DNA of 64,000 nt. Source: Caenorhabditis elegans. Lineage: Eukaryota > Nematoda > Chromadorea > Rhabditida > Rhabditidae. The notes under the pieces were generated by a model that saw only the letters and a list, made by a program, of their open reading frames with translations, was not told the origin of the DNA and made no database searches. The stretch covers positions 5,952,001 to 6,016,000 of the forward strand of contig NC_003281.10 of assembly GCF_000002985.6 (NCBI RefSeq), in the 5' to 3' direction. Numbering within the stretch: the first letter of the stretch is position 1; each line of letters begins with the position of its first letter. This document shows positions 37,001-50,200 of the stretch, piece by piece. Position numbers and translations under genes: made by a program.

Positions 37001-40000
37001 TCGTAAAGAAGGGGGAAAACGTGGCGCCCAGCAGAAAAAAACTGGAACACCCGGTCTATGATGAGATGAATCCAATGTAGAAGGATTCAAAAGGGGGCTC
37101 AATTTCTCTTGACATTCTCGTTCTCTGCTCGTGAAGTTTGTTTGATCACTTCGACCCTGCTGTTCTTGTCGCCGCAAACCGTTTTATCAGCAGGAGCAGC
37201 AGGAGCCCCCACTCTGTACAGCTGAACTATTCGGCGTGTCCAACCGTCTGCGACCTCTGTCTCACTTTCTTCCCTATTTTTGCCTCGTTTTTCTATTTTT
37301 CGTCGTCTTCTTCTTTTTCTTCTTCTCATCATCCTAAAAAATTCGACGACTGCCTCTTCTCTTCTCGAAAAAGAGCCCCAATTGTTTGTTTTCGCATACT
37401 GCCCGGGCTCCTCTGCCCTGCGACTCTTTTTCTCTTTTTTTTGCTGACAAGTCGCCATTTGTCAACTTGTTATGTATGCCCATCAGTCGCCTTCTTGTCA
37501 CCACCAACTGACCACTCCATCTTTTTTCCCCTTGCCTCGTTTGAATTCAACGTTTTCCCGCGCGAAATATATTAGGCTGCCTCGCTGTGTACTTCTCGTG
37601 GAGAAGTTGACTGACTGTTCTCTCGATTAGGTTTTTCAGTTTTCTTACATAATTTTATTGTTTCTCAACCATTTTCCTTTGTTGTACTGCAAATTGAAGT
37701 TACATTTCGACTTAAATTTTAAAAATGAGAGTGTTTTGGATAACCTAGTGCCCAAATTTTCCGAAAATTGGTTTTTTTTCTGAAAAAAATCCCAGAAATT
37801 TCAGTTATTCGTTTTCATTTTCAACACGTTGTCGAATCATTAATAAAAACATCGAGTTGATGATATTTTTTCAATTTACTTTAAAGTACTATTGCTCTAA
37901 TACTGCTATTTCAATCTAAATTTCTCTCCCTCAAGTAAAAATATTTCAAAAAGACTATAATGAACGTGAATGACTAAGTTTTTGCCAATCATGGTTTCTT
38001 TTTCAATCGGATTATTTTCATGAGCGTCTTTTTTCTTCATTTGTAAATTCAGAAATGATTTCATTATTAAGTTTTTACCTTGACAGTTGGAATTTCCGGC
38101 TTAATTCAGCAAATGTATAGAAAGCAGATCGAAATTTAGAAAAATACACGTGGAGAAGCATTGCAAAGTGCACTTTTCGTTGTTGTCAGAATGAAAAAAG
38201 AAAAGCGAGAGAAAAATATTGCGGAGAGCGAAAAGATGAAAAGAATAGTTCTTCTTTTTTTCTTTTTCTCTTCTCCGAAAATTTCCTGAACGTCATCATC
38301 TGATGGTTGTGTGTGTACATTTGCATGTTCAAAGTGTGTGGTGCCTCCTGAATACTCGACTAACAAGAAGGGAAGAAGACGATGAGAAGGAAAAATGAAC
38401 GGGCGAATCGAAATGTTTACGTTTCGGAGTTTCTCTCCTCCGTTTCTACCATTGTTCCTATCTTCAAAATGGCAGCCCTCTCATCCTCGCGCTCTTTTGC
38501 TCGTCAAAACACACGAGGCTTACCCTTTTTTGTGTTGGCGCCTTTTTTTGCAAAAAAACGGTTGTTTGATGTGTGAAAGTTGTCGATTCCTCTTTTTCGG
38601 TTCCGCTCGGGTTTTCAATCTAGACAAGCTTCTGCGATTTTCAAAGAATGTTTTTTCAGAAAAACGTTTTTCTGAACTAATATGTTCAAAACTCGCTTCA
38701 AACAAACAATGTTGATCATTTCTTGTATCGCTTTTTACCGTAAAATGCCTATTGATACCTCTCTCCAAGATATAAATTTGAAACACGAAATTTAATATTA
38801 AAAATCGTTGACAGAATTTCGCTCAAGGTCGACAAAATTTAGAACCCAACATTGTTTTGAAAAAATCGAAAATTGCTGAATTTTATTTAATTGAAAAGTC
38901 AAAACGTTGCCATTTTTAATCCATTTGAACTATTTAGGTGCGATCGTTTCTTTTTTTTTTAGAACTTCTAATTTTTCCCTTTAAACTGTAACAGACATTT
39001 CCTCTCTCGAAATGTGTTACCAGCAAGATGTGCACCCCGGCTTATTTGATTAGTGAATAAGAAAATGGTAAAAAGAAGAAAAAATGATGAGCCATTCATT
39101 CATCCTTTATAAACAGTTACTGAGATGCTGCAAACTGCATAAGCTCTTTTTCCTGAATGTACTTTGTCTCTATCACCTCTTATCTTTTTATTTTTTTTTC
39201 GAACTGCACGGCATGTGACAAGACTTTGACAGTGTGAAAATGAAACGTTTTTTCTATTGCATTTTTGTTGCTGCTCCCCAACTCTTTTTCATCTTATCGG
39301 ACCACTTCATCTTCAGGTCTCGCGCACTTTGTGACGTAGATTGATGAAGGTCCTCACGTCGTTGTCCCATCGTCTCTGGCAGATGTTTCATAATCGAGGA
39401 TGGCTTAGTTGAGATTTCTTCCATTTCACTAATGGTTTTGATTTTTCCCCGCGCAGCATCATTCAAAAAACACCTGATCTTTCACTACAAAATGAAATAA
39501 CCGACTCGTTCGTTTCAACTTTGTTACTACTTTTTTCTATCTTTTTCTGCTTTTCATTCTCTTCAATTTTTCGCGGTCCCATCTCTTCCGCTTGTGACGT
39601 CGTCAACTTCTTCTTCTTCCCCTACTTCTTCCTCCGTCGCCGCTGTCGTCGTTTTTCTTTCCTCTTCATAATCGCTTTCCGTCGACCACTCGAATATTCT
39701 GACGTTCGCCGTGCCGCGACTCATCCGTTCGTTTCTATGATTCGAATTTTTTGAGAAAAACTAGAAAGCGTTGATATTGTCAAGTGTTTCGTTTTAGGAT
39801 ATATTCTAAAGACGAAAGGACGGATGCAAGTGTGTGTATGTATTTGTGCCATTGCAATGACGAGAGCGGAGCAAAGAAAATGACGAAGAAGAAGAAGCAG
39901 TCCTTCTCTTCGCTCATTCTTCTACTGCTCGTTCTTCCCATATATACTCATTCCCCCCGGAGAATTGTTCTTTTCCGCATTGCTGCTTCCCGTTGCCGCT

Positions 40001-41273
40001 GTCGTCGTCCGCCTTTCCTTTCGATTCGAATCGGATCGACAAGTTCCAGACGGCAAGAGTCATCCCTTCCATCCATAAACGCCATCACTGTCGTCGTCGT
40101 CGTCGCCTTCTTCTTTGAAAAAATGAGAAAAGCTAGAAAAAATGACGAATTGTGTTGGAGTCCTCGTCCTTCTCCTCTGCCTCTCCTTCTTTGGCGATGG
40201 CACACAACAGCATGGCCACAACACAAATAACGCGATAACTTTGTTTCGGCTCCTATACAAATTTGGTTATTTTTGTTGGTCGCTCCAACATTTTTTTCGT
40301 CCTCATCCGAGCCATGACTTCTCTTCTCCTTTTCCTCTATTTCGTCTCAAACTTCCGTTCTTTTTTACCTAATCATCATTATTAGCCCCATCCTTATCAT
40401 CTTCTGGAACCCACATCGTCATCTTCGGTTTCTTTCTTTTTGAGGCACAAGCAACAACTACTTTTCTCGCATCTTCTCTCCTCCAGCTTCTCTTCTTTAT
40501 GAGCCGGGTTAGGGGCTCTTCGAAAATTGTTTCCACTCGGCTGCCTTCGTGTTTTCGACGTGCCCGAACTTGCTCAAAACCGAAGCTCACGCATCGTTAG
40601 GTAACGAAAGAATTACACGTAGGAGGGACGCACTGCCGTTTGATTCTTATCTGTCATCGTCAGGATTGTTGCAACCTCTTCAATCCTCCGGATGTGCGTT
40701 GATTCCCGCACGATTAGACAATTTGTTGTGAAGGTGTACGCTATGTTTTGTCGTAAAATAGGTCACACTTGGAAGTTTTATTTTGGCAGCTTCATAATTA
40801 TTCTAATTTATGATGTGATGGATTTTCTTTTTATATTTCATTTATCTGATTACCTTTCTCATTTTCCATATCAATTCTTGCTCGGTTCATCAGCTAATTC
40901 CATTGGTAGTGTCAGAATTCATGTAGCAGATAGATAGATACTCATAGATATTCCTTCGTCGCCTCAAGTATCAAGTTTCTTGCTTCTTTTTCTTCTTCTT
41001 CTTCTCTTCGCTTGTCCATATCCCCCGCGAGTTCTTCTTTCCTTTTCTTTTAATTGTTTACTTCTTCTCCTCATTCTACTCATCTTTTCCTTCATGTTTC
41101 AGAAAAAATTGTGGTATTTTGAGACAATTTTTTCTTTTCATTTCTCTATGTTTGCCTATCACTGAGGCTTTTTCTCTTGAAAATCTCTGCAAATCATTCC
41201 AATCAAAAATAATTTCAGGACACCTTGTCCAGTAGACAAAACCCGTCTACTTAGGACTCTGCGCTCATCACAA
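34051..41273. other. 7.2-kb region upstream of the GRAF-type gene
   Basis: Probably the first intron and/or promoter of the plus-strand GRAF-type gene. Plus-strand pyrimidine-rich, relatively GC-rich blocks lie at about 37130-37560 and 39480-40380. Open frames within them follow the skewed composition and lack homology. The acceptor at 41212-41218 (AATTTCAG before 41219) is the only one I can tie to the downstream gene. I see no RNA gene or other conserved structure. Confidence 0.45.
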
Positions 41274-44200
41274 ATGGTGTTACGGGCGCTCGAGTTTTCG
41301 GACTCGATATCCGATTCTCCGTGGTTTCGACAAAATTTGCATGATCACGAAGTGGCACTGGACGACGCTTTCAAGAACATCAAGCTCATTGAGAATCAGT
41401 GCAAGGAGCTGATTGCGTGCACAAAAAGTATGTGGCTTTTCTCTCTTTTTGACCCTTTACTTTTCCATTTAATCGCGTGGAATTTATAATTATTTTTATT
41501 GCAGAGCTTTCAACAGCACAACGAGCATTCGCAAAGACGTTAAGTGAATTCAAGTTTGAAACAGTCGGAACAAATCAGACAGATGATGAACGGTTTATTG
41601 GTGAGACTTTTGTTTAGCAAAAATTTATATAAAAAAATACGCGATGTTAAAAAAAAAAGTACAAAACATTTTTATTTTAAAAAAATTTCGCAGTAAAAAA
41701 ATTAATTTCGGAATTTTATTATCCAGCCAAGAAAAATCGAAATTTGCTGAAAACATGTTTTTAAATGTTTTAAAATTATTAAATTTCAATTTTTTTTAAT
41801 TTACCATAGTTAAAAAAAAATTTTAAACATTTTTAGGAATAGCAAAAAAGAGTATTTTGCCGTAGCAACCGTTCATTTTTGCCAAATTTTTCAAAGTCAT
41901 ATTTTTTACAATAAAAAAATAGTGTTGAACTCTCTTTTAAAATTTTTTTAATTGTCTCGAATTTCAATATTCCAACAAAGACCTTCGAAATCTGAATTGT
42001 TCGTGAAATTTTGAAATTTTTATAAGTTTCCTTCAATAAAAAAATTCGTTTCAGTTTTTTCTCCCAAAAAATCTATCGAAAGTTAACAAAATCCAAATTG
42101 CAAGTGATTCTCATTGTAATTTACCAAAATGCTTAATTTTCATAAATATTTTTATTGTCTTTGAAATAATATTTCACATTTTCAGCCACATGTCTAAAAG
42201 AATTCGGAAGTCTGATCAATCAAGTCGAAGATGAACGAATGAAACTTGTTGGACAAGCTGAAGAAAGTTATTTGGAACCAATAAAAAAGTTTCGAACTGA
42301 GGCGATTGGTAGAACATTGAAAGAGGAAAAGAATAAATATGACAAAGAAAGTAGCAAGTTCTATCAAACACTTGAAAAACATCTTCATCTGAGTACTGTT
42401 CGTAATAACGATTTTCGAGCCGCTGATGCCCAATTGGAGACTCAACAGAAAAACTTTTTTCAAGCTTCGTTACAGGTTTGAGTTTATAAAGTTGTCTTCA
42501 AATTATAAAATTGGAAAAAATTTGTGTTTTAATTTTCAGAATTAATGAAATTTTGGCCATTTTCTATTTTTAGACTAAAATTTCTTTCTAAATTTTTTTT
42601 TGGAAAATCGAAGGAATTTTGGTTTTTCGAATTAAAAAAAATCAACAAAAAAAATTTTTTTTCTGAAATATTGCGAATTTAAAATTTCTTTCAAAAAAAA
42701 AAAAACTTTCTGCCTTTTCAGAATTTAAAAAAATCAAAAGTTTTCGTTTTTAGTTTTTCTAAATAGTGTAATTCAAGTTTTTAAGAATTTGCCGTTGGAA
42801 ATAGTACAATATAAATTGCTATTTTCAGTTAAAAAGTATATTCAACATAATTTCTCAAAAATAAAAAATAAAAAAAATTTACAGTATGTGGCAGAAGTTC
42901 AATCAGTTCAAGAACGAATGCGGTTCGAGTTTGTCGAAACATTAGGATCTTATGTTTATTCGTGGCTTTCATTTTTTCATGTTGGTAAGTATTTGTACAG
43001 GTAAAAAAAAGTTTCTGAATGATTATACAAATTTTATAAATTTGAATATTTTTCACAAAAAAAAATAGAAATTACTTGAAAAATCAGATTTTCGACAACT
43101 TTGTCTCGATTATAATTTTGAAAATAAAACTAACTATTTTAAATCACAAACTTTTCTATTTCACTTACAGAAATTCGGATTTCATGTAAAATTTCGACCA
43201 GAATGAAAAAAAAATTAAAAATTAAACAAAAATATATTTTTTCATTTTTTTTCTATAAATTATCGAAATATCATCGAAAATGAAGAAAAAAAAATCAAAC
43301 TACTCACAAAAAGGCATTATTATTTTTAAATTTGGTTTCCAGACACATCATTTTTTTTTGCATTTTTCTAAAACTTTTTCCTGTTTCAGGTAGTGTGATT
43401 CATCAAGATTTCAAACCATTCCTTGACAATGTACAAACAAAAGTTCAAAAGGTTAGTTTAAAAAACTCTCCCCGTCAGATCGAAATTTTATCGAATTTCA
43501 GACAAAGGAAAATTATAATGCAACGAATGCTGAGGCAGAAGAGCTTAAGAAAAAACTGTTGGCTTCTCATACAAAAGTAAGTTTTTTCATACTTTGGAAT
43601 TTCATATTCATCGCAAATTTTTATTGAAATTACAGCCGGGTTCTGAAGATCGACGACCGACGCCATCAATTAAACAAGGATACGTGTATATGCAGGAAAA
43701 GAGCAAAATTCCGAGTAAGTTTCTATATACAAAATTTGGTTTATTAAAAAAATTCAAAATGAAAAAATGCATCTGAAAGTTCTCGATTTTAGAAAAAATC
43801 AACCAGAAAATTATTATTTTATGAATAAAATATTCGGTTTTCACAAAATGAGAGCCTCTTTTAAAAATTAAAATTTTTCGTTCGATTTTGTTATTTTTTA
43901 TAAAAATCTAACTAATATTTTCAAAAAATAAATTACCAGTTTCAATTGTGAAAATCTTTTCCAAAAATTATTTTCAATTTTTCAATTGGCCTGAAATTTG
44001 AAAATTTCACTAAAAAAATTACTGAAATGTGGTTTTAAATTTAGAAAAAAATAAAATGATAGTAAAGAAAACAAGAGACTTAACAGTTTTGTAGCGTTAC
44101 AGTAACCACTTTGAAAGATAATTCACAATTAATTTTGCAAAATTAGGACAAAAATTTTCGATGATAAAAAAATTAATTTTAAGACTTTTGAAAGTCGATA

Positions 44201-47200
44201 ATTATAAATCGCTATAAGAATACAAAATCGTGATTTTTTCAAAATAATTACAATTTCTTCAATTTCCAGAAACAATTGGACGAGACGTGCTCCTTGGCAG
44301 ATGGACAAAATATTACTGTGTCTATTCCCGTGAAACTCGAATTTTCACGATGGTTAGCGCGAATTCGGCGACAAAGACGGACATGAAAAGTGCAGTAGCT
44401 CAAACGGCGACGTTCAAGTTTAAATCATGCTCACGGAGACCTATGGACAGTATTGATAAAAGGTAAGCGGTTTTGTAATACTTTAAAAATAGAAAATTGG
44501 AGAAAAAGTGGCACAAAAAATTGAGTTCCCGTTCAAGCCGACTTGTCACTTTTGAATTTGTGTTTTTGTTTGCAAAACGCTCGATTTATGAGGTATTTTG
44601 TAGATGGGCAAAAGAGGCGCGAAAACAAAAATGATGGAATTCTCATACATTTGAGAGTGAAACAGGCGAATCCCTATGGAATCTCTTGAGGGACACAAAA
44701 TGTTTGCACCATGCACACGGAAATGGGCGAATCTCGGCGCGAGATCTCCCACATTTCGCCTGCGAGCTCACACTTTTTGGATTTCTGCTGTTGATATGCT
44801 CTTTTCTGCTCAGTTTTTGGATCACAAAGTTTACCGTAGCTAACTGATTTTTGTGGTCTTTCGTCCAAATTCCAAAAAAACTCCCAGCCCTGGTGCTCAT
44901 CACGACTGAATCCAATTTTTTTCGAAAAAAAATTTTTGAAAAAATTTTATTCGTCAAAAAAAGAAAAGTTTTGTAGAATTGGAAGGTTATTTTGAAAAAC
45001 TTAAATATCTTGATCAAAATTATAGTATGTTTATAATTTCAAATGTATTTTTTTGAACCAAAATTGAACTAATTGACATTTGAAGATAAAAAAAAGAAAG
45101 TGTTAAAATGATATATTTTTGCGGTAGTTTCAATAATTTTTTTTCCAATTTTAAATTTTGGCATTAAACAAATTTTTGTGTTAGAAAGTGAAAAATTTAA
45201 ATGTTTAAAATTAATTAAAGTTGATTGATTTGACAATTGTCTCAAGTCCTATCGAAAACGTTTATTTTCTTTTCAGGTTCTGCTTTGACGTATGCGTGGA
45301 GGAGAAGAACGATGTTATGACCATGCAGGCACTTTCGGAGAAAGATCTTTGTGAGTGGATCGATGCAATGGATGGAGCCAAGCAAAATTCTTATACTGCC
45401 GGAGAGAATCCATCGTGTTCCACGTACAAGCAAAGTGAGTTCAATTTATTCTTTGAAATTTTATTCCTGGCAATTGAAAATCCCGACATGGCAAAGTTGC
45501 CGTTCTCAGTACTTTGTATTAGTCGTGATAAACCCTGGAGGAATGCAAAAATTGCAGAATTTCTCCAATTTTAAGCCGAATACATTTATCTTTTCGTCAC
45601 TAAAAAAACCATGAAGAGATGGGCGGTCGATGCGTTGTTTTTGGGTTAGTTTTCCAAATTTTCTCCCCACTTTTTGTCGCGTAATCCTTTTTCGGCGCCT
45701 TCTTCTTTTTCTCCTTGTTCTCCCGCCTTCCCTTCCTTTTCTCTTTTTTCTGACGTTGCCGACCCCGAGCCTATTTCGTGTCGTTTCGAACGAAATGTTT
45801 TGTATGTGTGAAATGGACGACACGAAACTCGCTACATTCTACAACAATTTGCATCAATTTACACATTTTTCTCCACATTGATTTGTATAGGTTCTGCAGA
45901 AATTCATGATTTTGGAGCTCTGATTTCTTGAGGCCTGATTTCTTAATGTTTTCTCCTATGATCTTATCCAAATGCGGAATTCTTGATAATTGCACTTGGA
46001 TTCATAACACGATCTTTCAGAGAACACACGTTTCCCAGCAATATCTATCTAGACTACAATATTTTGGGCTCGTGTGGAGCTGATCTATATCTAAATTTTT
46101 AGAATTACTATTTAAAAACTTAAAAACCTTACTGTAAGTGACGTTTCAAAACTCTTCTGTGCTTTGATGTGACCACAGCCGTGAGTTTTCCGACTACTGG
46201 AAGGCATTTTTGTTTCATTCTTCAATATTGTTGCTTGTTCGCCACAATATATTGCTGGTTGGCTCTATGAGATCGTTTCAATTCATGAAATTGAATATAC
46301 ATATATATATATATATGTGACACTCGAATGTGCACTTTACGAGTATTGAACTAGACAATTCTGGGCTATTGGAAAACATTGTTATTTGTGTTCACAACCA
46401 AATAACGAGAATCCTTTTCTGTTTGGATGAAGATAAATTATATTTTCACCCAACTTCTATATTTGTGTCCAACTTTTTTTGTGCTATAGTCAAAGGTTCC
46501 AAGAATAAAAAAGATGTGGTTTTCGATAAGCCTAACCTCGAGTCAAAAGGAAATGGTAGTTGTGGTAGTAGAAGAGACATCTTCTTCTCTCTTTTTGCTC
46601 TTTTCATTTTGATTTTTTCCCTTATTGCTCAGAAGAGCCACCACCTTCGCCACCATCCCATCACCACCACCACCGCAAATAGGATGCGTGCTCTTCGATT
46701 TGTGTGAGCCGGTGTGGGAGAGTGAGCAAGATGGGGGAGAAGATTTTTGAGAGCCCCTCGTCTTCCAACAACTATTGAGGAGGGGCTCTGAGACTTACTG
46801 CGAGAAAAGTCACGGAATGCCAAATTAGGTCAGGTGATTGGAGGAGAGGAGGAAGCGCCCGTGAAAATGAATAAGAAGAAAGAAAAAGTGAGAGAAAGTG
46901 ACGTTTTCTGCCCCTCCGGAAGCTCTGAGCTTTTCGTTACCTTTTACTTGTCTAGACTTCATTCTCTCAGTGATTCCTCGTGAAAAATTCGATTTTTCAT
47001 ATGATTATAAATCGTTCCATTAGATAATCAATCTCTCAGTGTTTTTTTTTCCAAAGTCCAGCTTGAACCAACAGCTTAATTCCTTATTCATTTCACCTGA
47101 CACATGCCTACTATCATCTCCCCCACCTCTAATCTCCTCTCTTATTATGAACGTGTCCGTGTTCCACCAGTCGTCGTTCCGAAGCCCCCGTATTTGTTTG

Positions 47201-50200
47201 TACTCTTCGACGTCACCTAATTTAAAAGTGAGGCTTACAACTACTGTGTCAGTAGCCCCCTCACCTCCGGAATGGCTTCGTTTTCCTCATTTGCAAGAGA
47301 AGTTTTCAATTTTCTTGCAATGTTTTTTCCTCACTTTTGCATGACCTACTACCTAGTTAATTCTTCTTTGCTGATTCACACGTTTCACATCACCGACCCC
47401 GTTGTGTCCTCCTCCGTCCCAATATTTTAATTAAAATACAAAGACGCTGCTCATCTTTATTTTTATTATCCTGAGCTAGCAGTGCTGAGCTGGATACACC
47501 ACGGATGGATCATCAAAATGAAATGAAACACGACTGGCATTATAATAATGAATGTTCCCAGTATCCATGGCGTTTTTTTTGAGCTCGAAATATTATTCCA
47601 TTTCGTGTCGAGTCATTGTGAGCCCTGCACGAGGTCGATGGATATAAAAAGTGTTTTGAAACTGAAGAAGGAGAAGCTTCGAAGAGGAAAAGAAGAAAAT
47701 GGAAGAGAGAATGCATCTGGAAGAGATAAACAAACCATGAAGAAAGAGAACCGAAATGTAGAAAAACGATGGAAAAGAAGACGCGAGTGCGTGTGCACAC
47801 ACATACACACAACAGCTCAGAATCAGCTCAATTCCGGGCCTTGAGCTTGACGTCATTTTAAAAACGAGAGAATAGAGTCAACGAGTTTGAAAATGCGGCG
47901 ACAAAAGACGAGAGGAAGAAAAGGCGTGAAATTGCAACGAAAAGTATATGTCATTTTGGAGGATTTACAGAGGGTCGCGTGTTTGGATTCAAAGAAGAAT
48001 CATTGTTCGACATTTTTGAGTGAATCGTTTCTTTTTTGGATTATCTGCACAAATTTTGACCTATTGACCTATTCTAGATTCATGAATAGATGTTTAGAAA
48101 GACTTATTGTAATTGAAAATGAATAGAGAACTACAGTATCCAAGTCAATGTTGTTTTATTAGTTGGAATTTTCTCATTTTTGAACACAGACTTTTATATG
48201 TTAAAATTGAAATTGAAATGTTCAGAATAGTTGTTAAAAAGTTTTCATGAAATCATTAATTTAATTTCTATTTCAAAGGTCGGCGGAGAATAGTTTTTTC
48301 GTAAGATTTAAAATATATAATTTTGTACTAAAATCGAAATGATGAATTCCATGAAGCTGCACCTCCGTTTCAAAATTTTATTCTCCGAAGCTATGAAAAA
48401 TTCAATCACTTTTTAAAAGCTGTTTCGTCTTTTCTTTGAGAAATTTTCTGCCATAGGATTTTTTGGTTTTTCGAATTTTTCAAGCATTCTTCATTGTCCT
48501 TCTAGGAAATCTCTAGACTGAGAACTTTCTGAAAAAAAAAACTCATTGGATGGTCGTTTTGACCTTTCCTCCCAAGAAAACTCATTCAACGACGGATGAC
48601 GACGTGTGGTTCATCAAACATTAATCTATTTCTTCTACAACCCCACATCTTCAGTCTTTTCTCCACCAATTCCTTTTCTCTTATTTTCAGTGCTCTTTTA
48701 TTGTTGTTTTTGGGTTTCGATGAAGACTCAAATAAGGAGTAGCTCAGTACAGCTCAATTGTCCGGAACATTTTTCCCATGGGAAATGATGTACACTTCAA
48801 ATTGACACCTTTTCCAGCAATTGTTGTGTCTCCTTTTTTATCACGTGTGAAGTCCTAAAAATTAAAAATCCGAAGAGATTGGAACAATCTCTGGATTACC
48901 TTTGATTGGAAAGAAAACATCGGATTTATAAAGATAATAGATCTCGTGATCCATTGAGCATCTATTGTTCAGAAGCCATGCCCTTCCCATTTTGTTGATG
49001 GAGCATCTTGCATACGAGAGAGGGAGGATTTCATTGAAATTGGCTGAAATTTCTCGGATTGTGGGCGGAAATTCGATGAAAATTTGCCACGATCAGAGGT
49101 CAATTCGCTGAATTTCTACTAATTTGGGCGGATGAAGAAGCGCGGAGAATTCTGTTTTTCCGTCGCCTCCAAAAATGACTCTTTTCTGATTAGTCGGAAT
49201 ACAAGAATACGAAGAACTCGATGTTTTTTGTCGTCTTTCATAGTTTTTTCGGAATCTTGAGTTTTCTCGAGTCTAGACAATTACTCACGAACTACAAAAT
49301 CCGAAATTCTCATTATTTTTCACTTAATTTCAGATTTTTGAGCAATAAATTTGTATTTTTAAGAAAATTAGAGTTCTTTTCGTATTTTCTGTTTTTCAAA
49401 TAGTGAGAATATTTCGGAAAACCATGACGCCTTTAGATGCAAATACCATAGTTTGGAAAATTCATAATGCGGCCAAAAATTTTGATTGATAGTTTTTGAA
49501 AAAGCCTTTATCAAATGAATTAAATTAATTTAAGAATAGGTACAAGGAATTGCCCTATTTGAAACGAAAAACCTTGAGCCCAGTGGTTTATGAGTGATTT
49601 TTCGTGTTCCCACTTTTCCGCTCGACTAATCTCGTTTTTTCCTCGATTTTAGCTTGAAATTCGTCGCTTTCTCTTTCTAGTCGACTCCCCCACACATTCC
49701 TTTATAAAATATTGGGGAAAAACCCCTCCTGCACACATTTCCCCACCACTACCACCACCACCAACACACACACAAAATTTCATAAACGGCGCATCATTGG
49801 CTTCATTCTTTTCTCTCCGTTTTCTTTTTGAACAATGAACATGAGATTCTCGAAAATCGATTCTAGGTGCTTCATTGATGCTCATGAAACTCCGCCTCCT
49901 CACAGTTTTCTCCGCCCCCTCTTCTCTGCGAAGAGTTGGATTCATTAACTTTTCACTCGTGTACATCCATCGCGTGATTTGAATAATCTAAGACGTAGCT
50001 CTCACTCTCAGATTCCTCTACGATTTCCGTGACATTCTCTTCGAGCTCTATGTATCTATAGAGATGAACAAGGAGCTCTAGAAGAAGGAGGATGATGTTT
50101 CCTTTTTTAGAGGACCAACTATTGCTCCTTTTTTCCCTTGGTCTTTCCCACTTTTTGTCTTACTTTTCACTTTACACCCCCGGCAATCGATCCCATGGGA

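Noticed and set aside
37138-37575. 145-codon plus-strand open frame upstream of the GRAF-type gene
   Set aside because: It is Phe/Ser/Leu/Cys-rich because the strand is pyrimidine-rich. There is no homology, no splice support and an opposite-strand frame of equal quality.
39784-40230. 148-codon plus-strand open frame
   Set aside because: Composition-driven (TCGTCG-type runs), overlapped by comparable open frames on the minus strand, no recognisable domain.
46330-46707. 125-codon plus-strand open frame in the long GRAF-gene intron
   Set aside because: A hydrophobic run and His-Thr repeats give no family match. No acceptor or donor ties it to the flanking exons.
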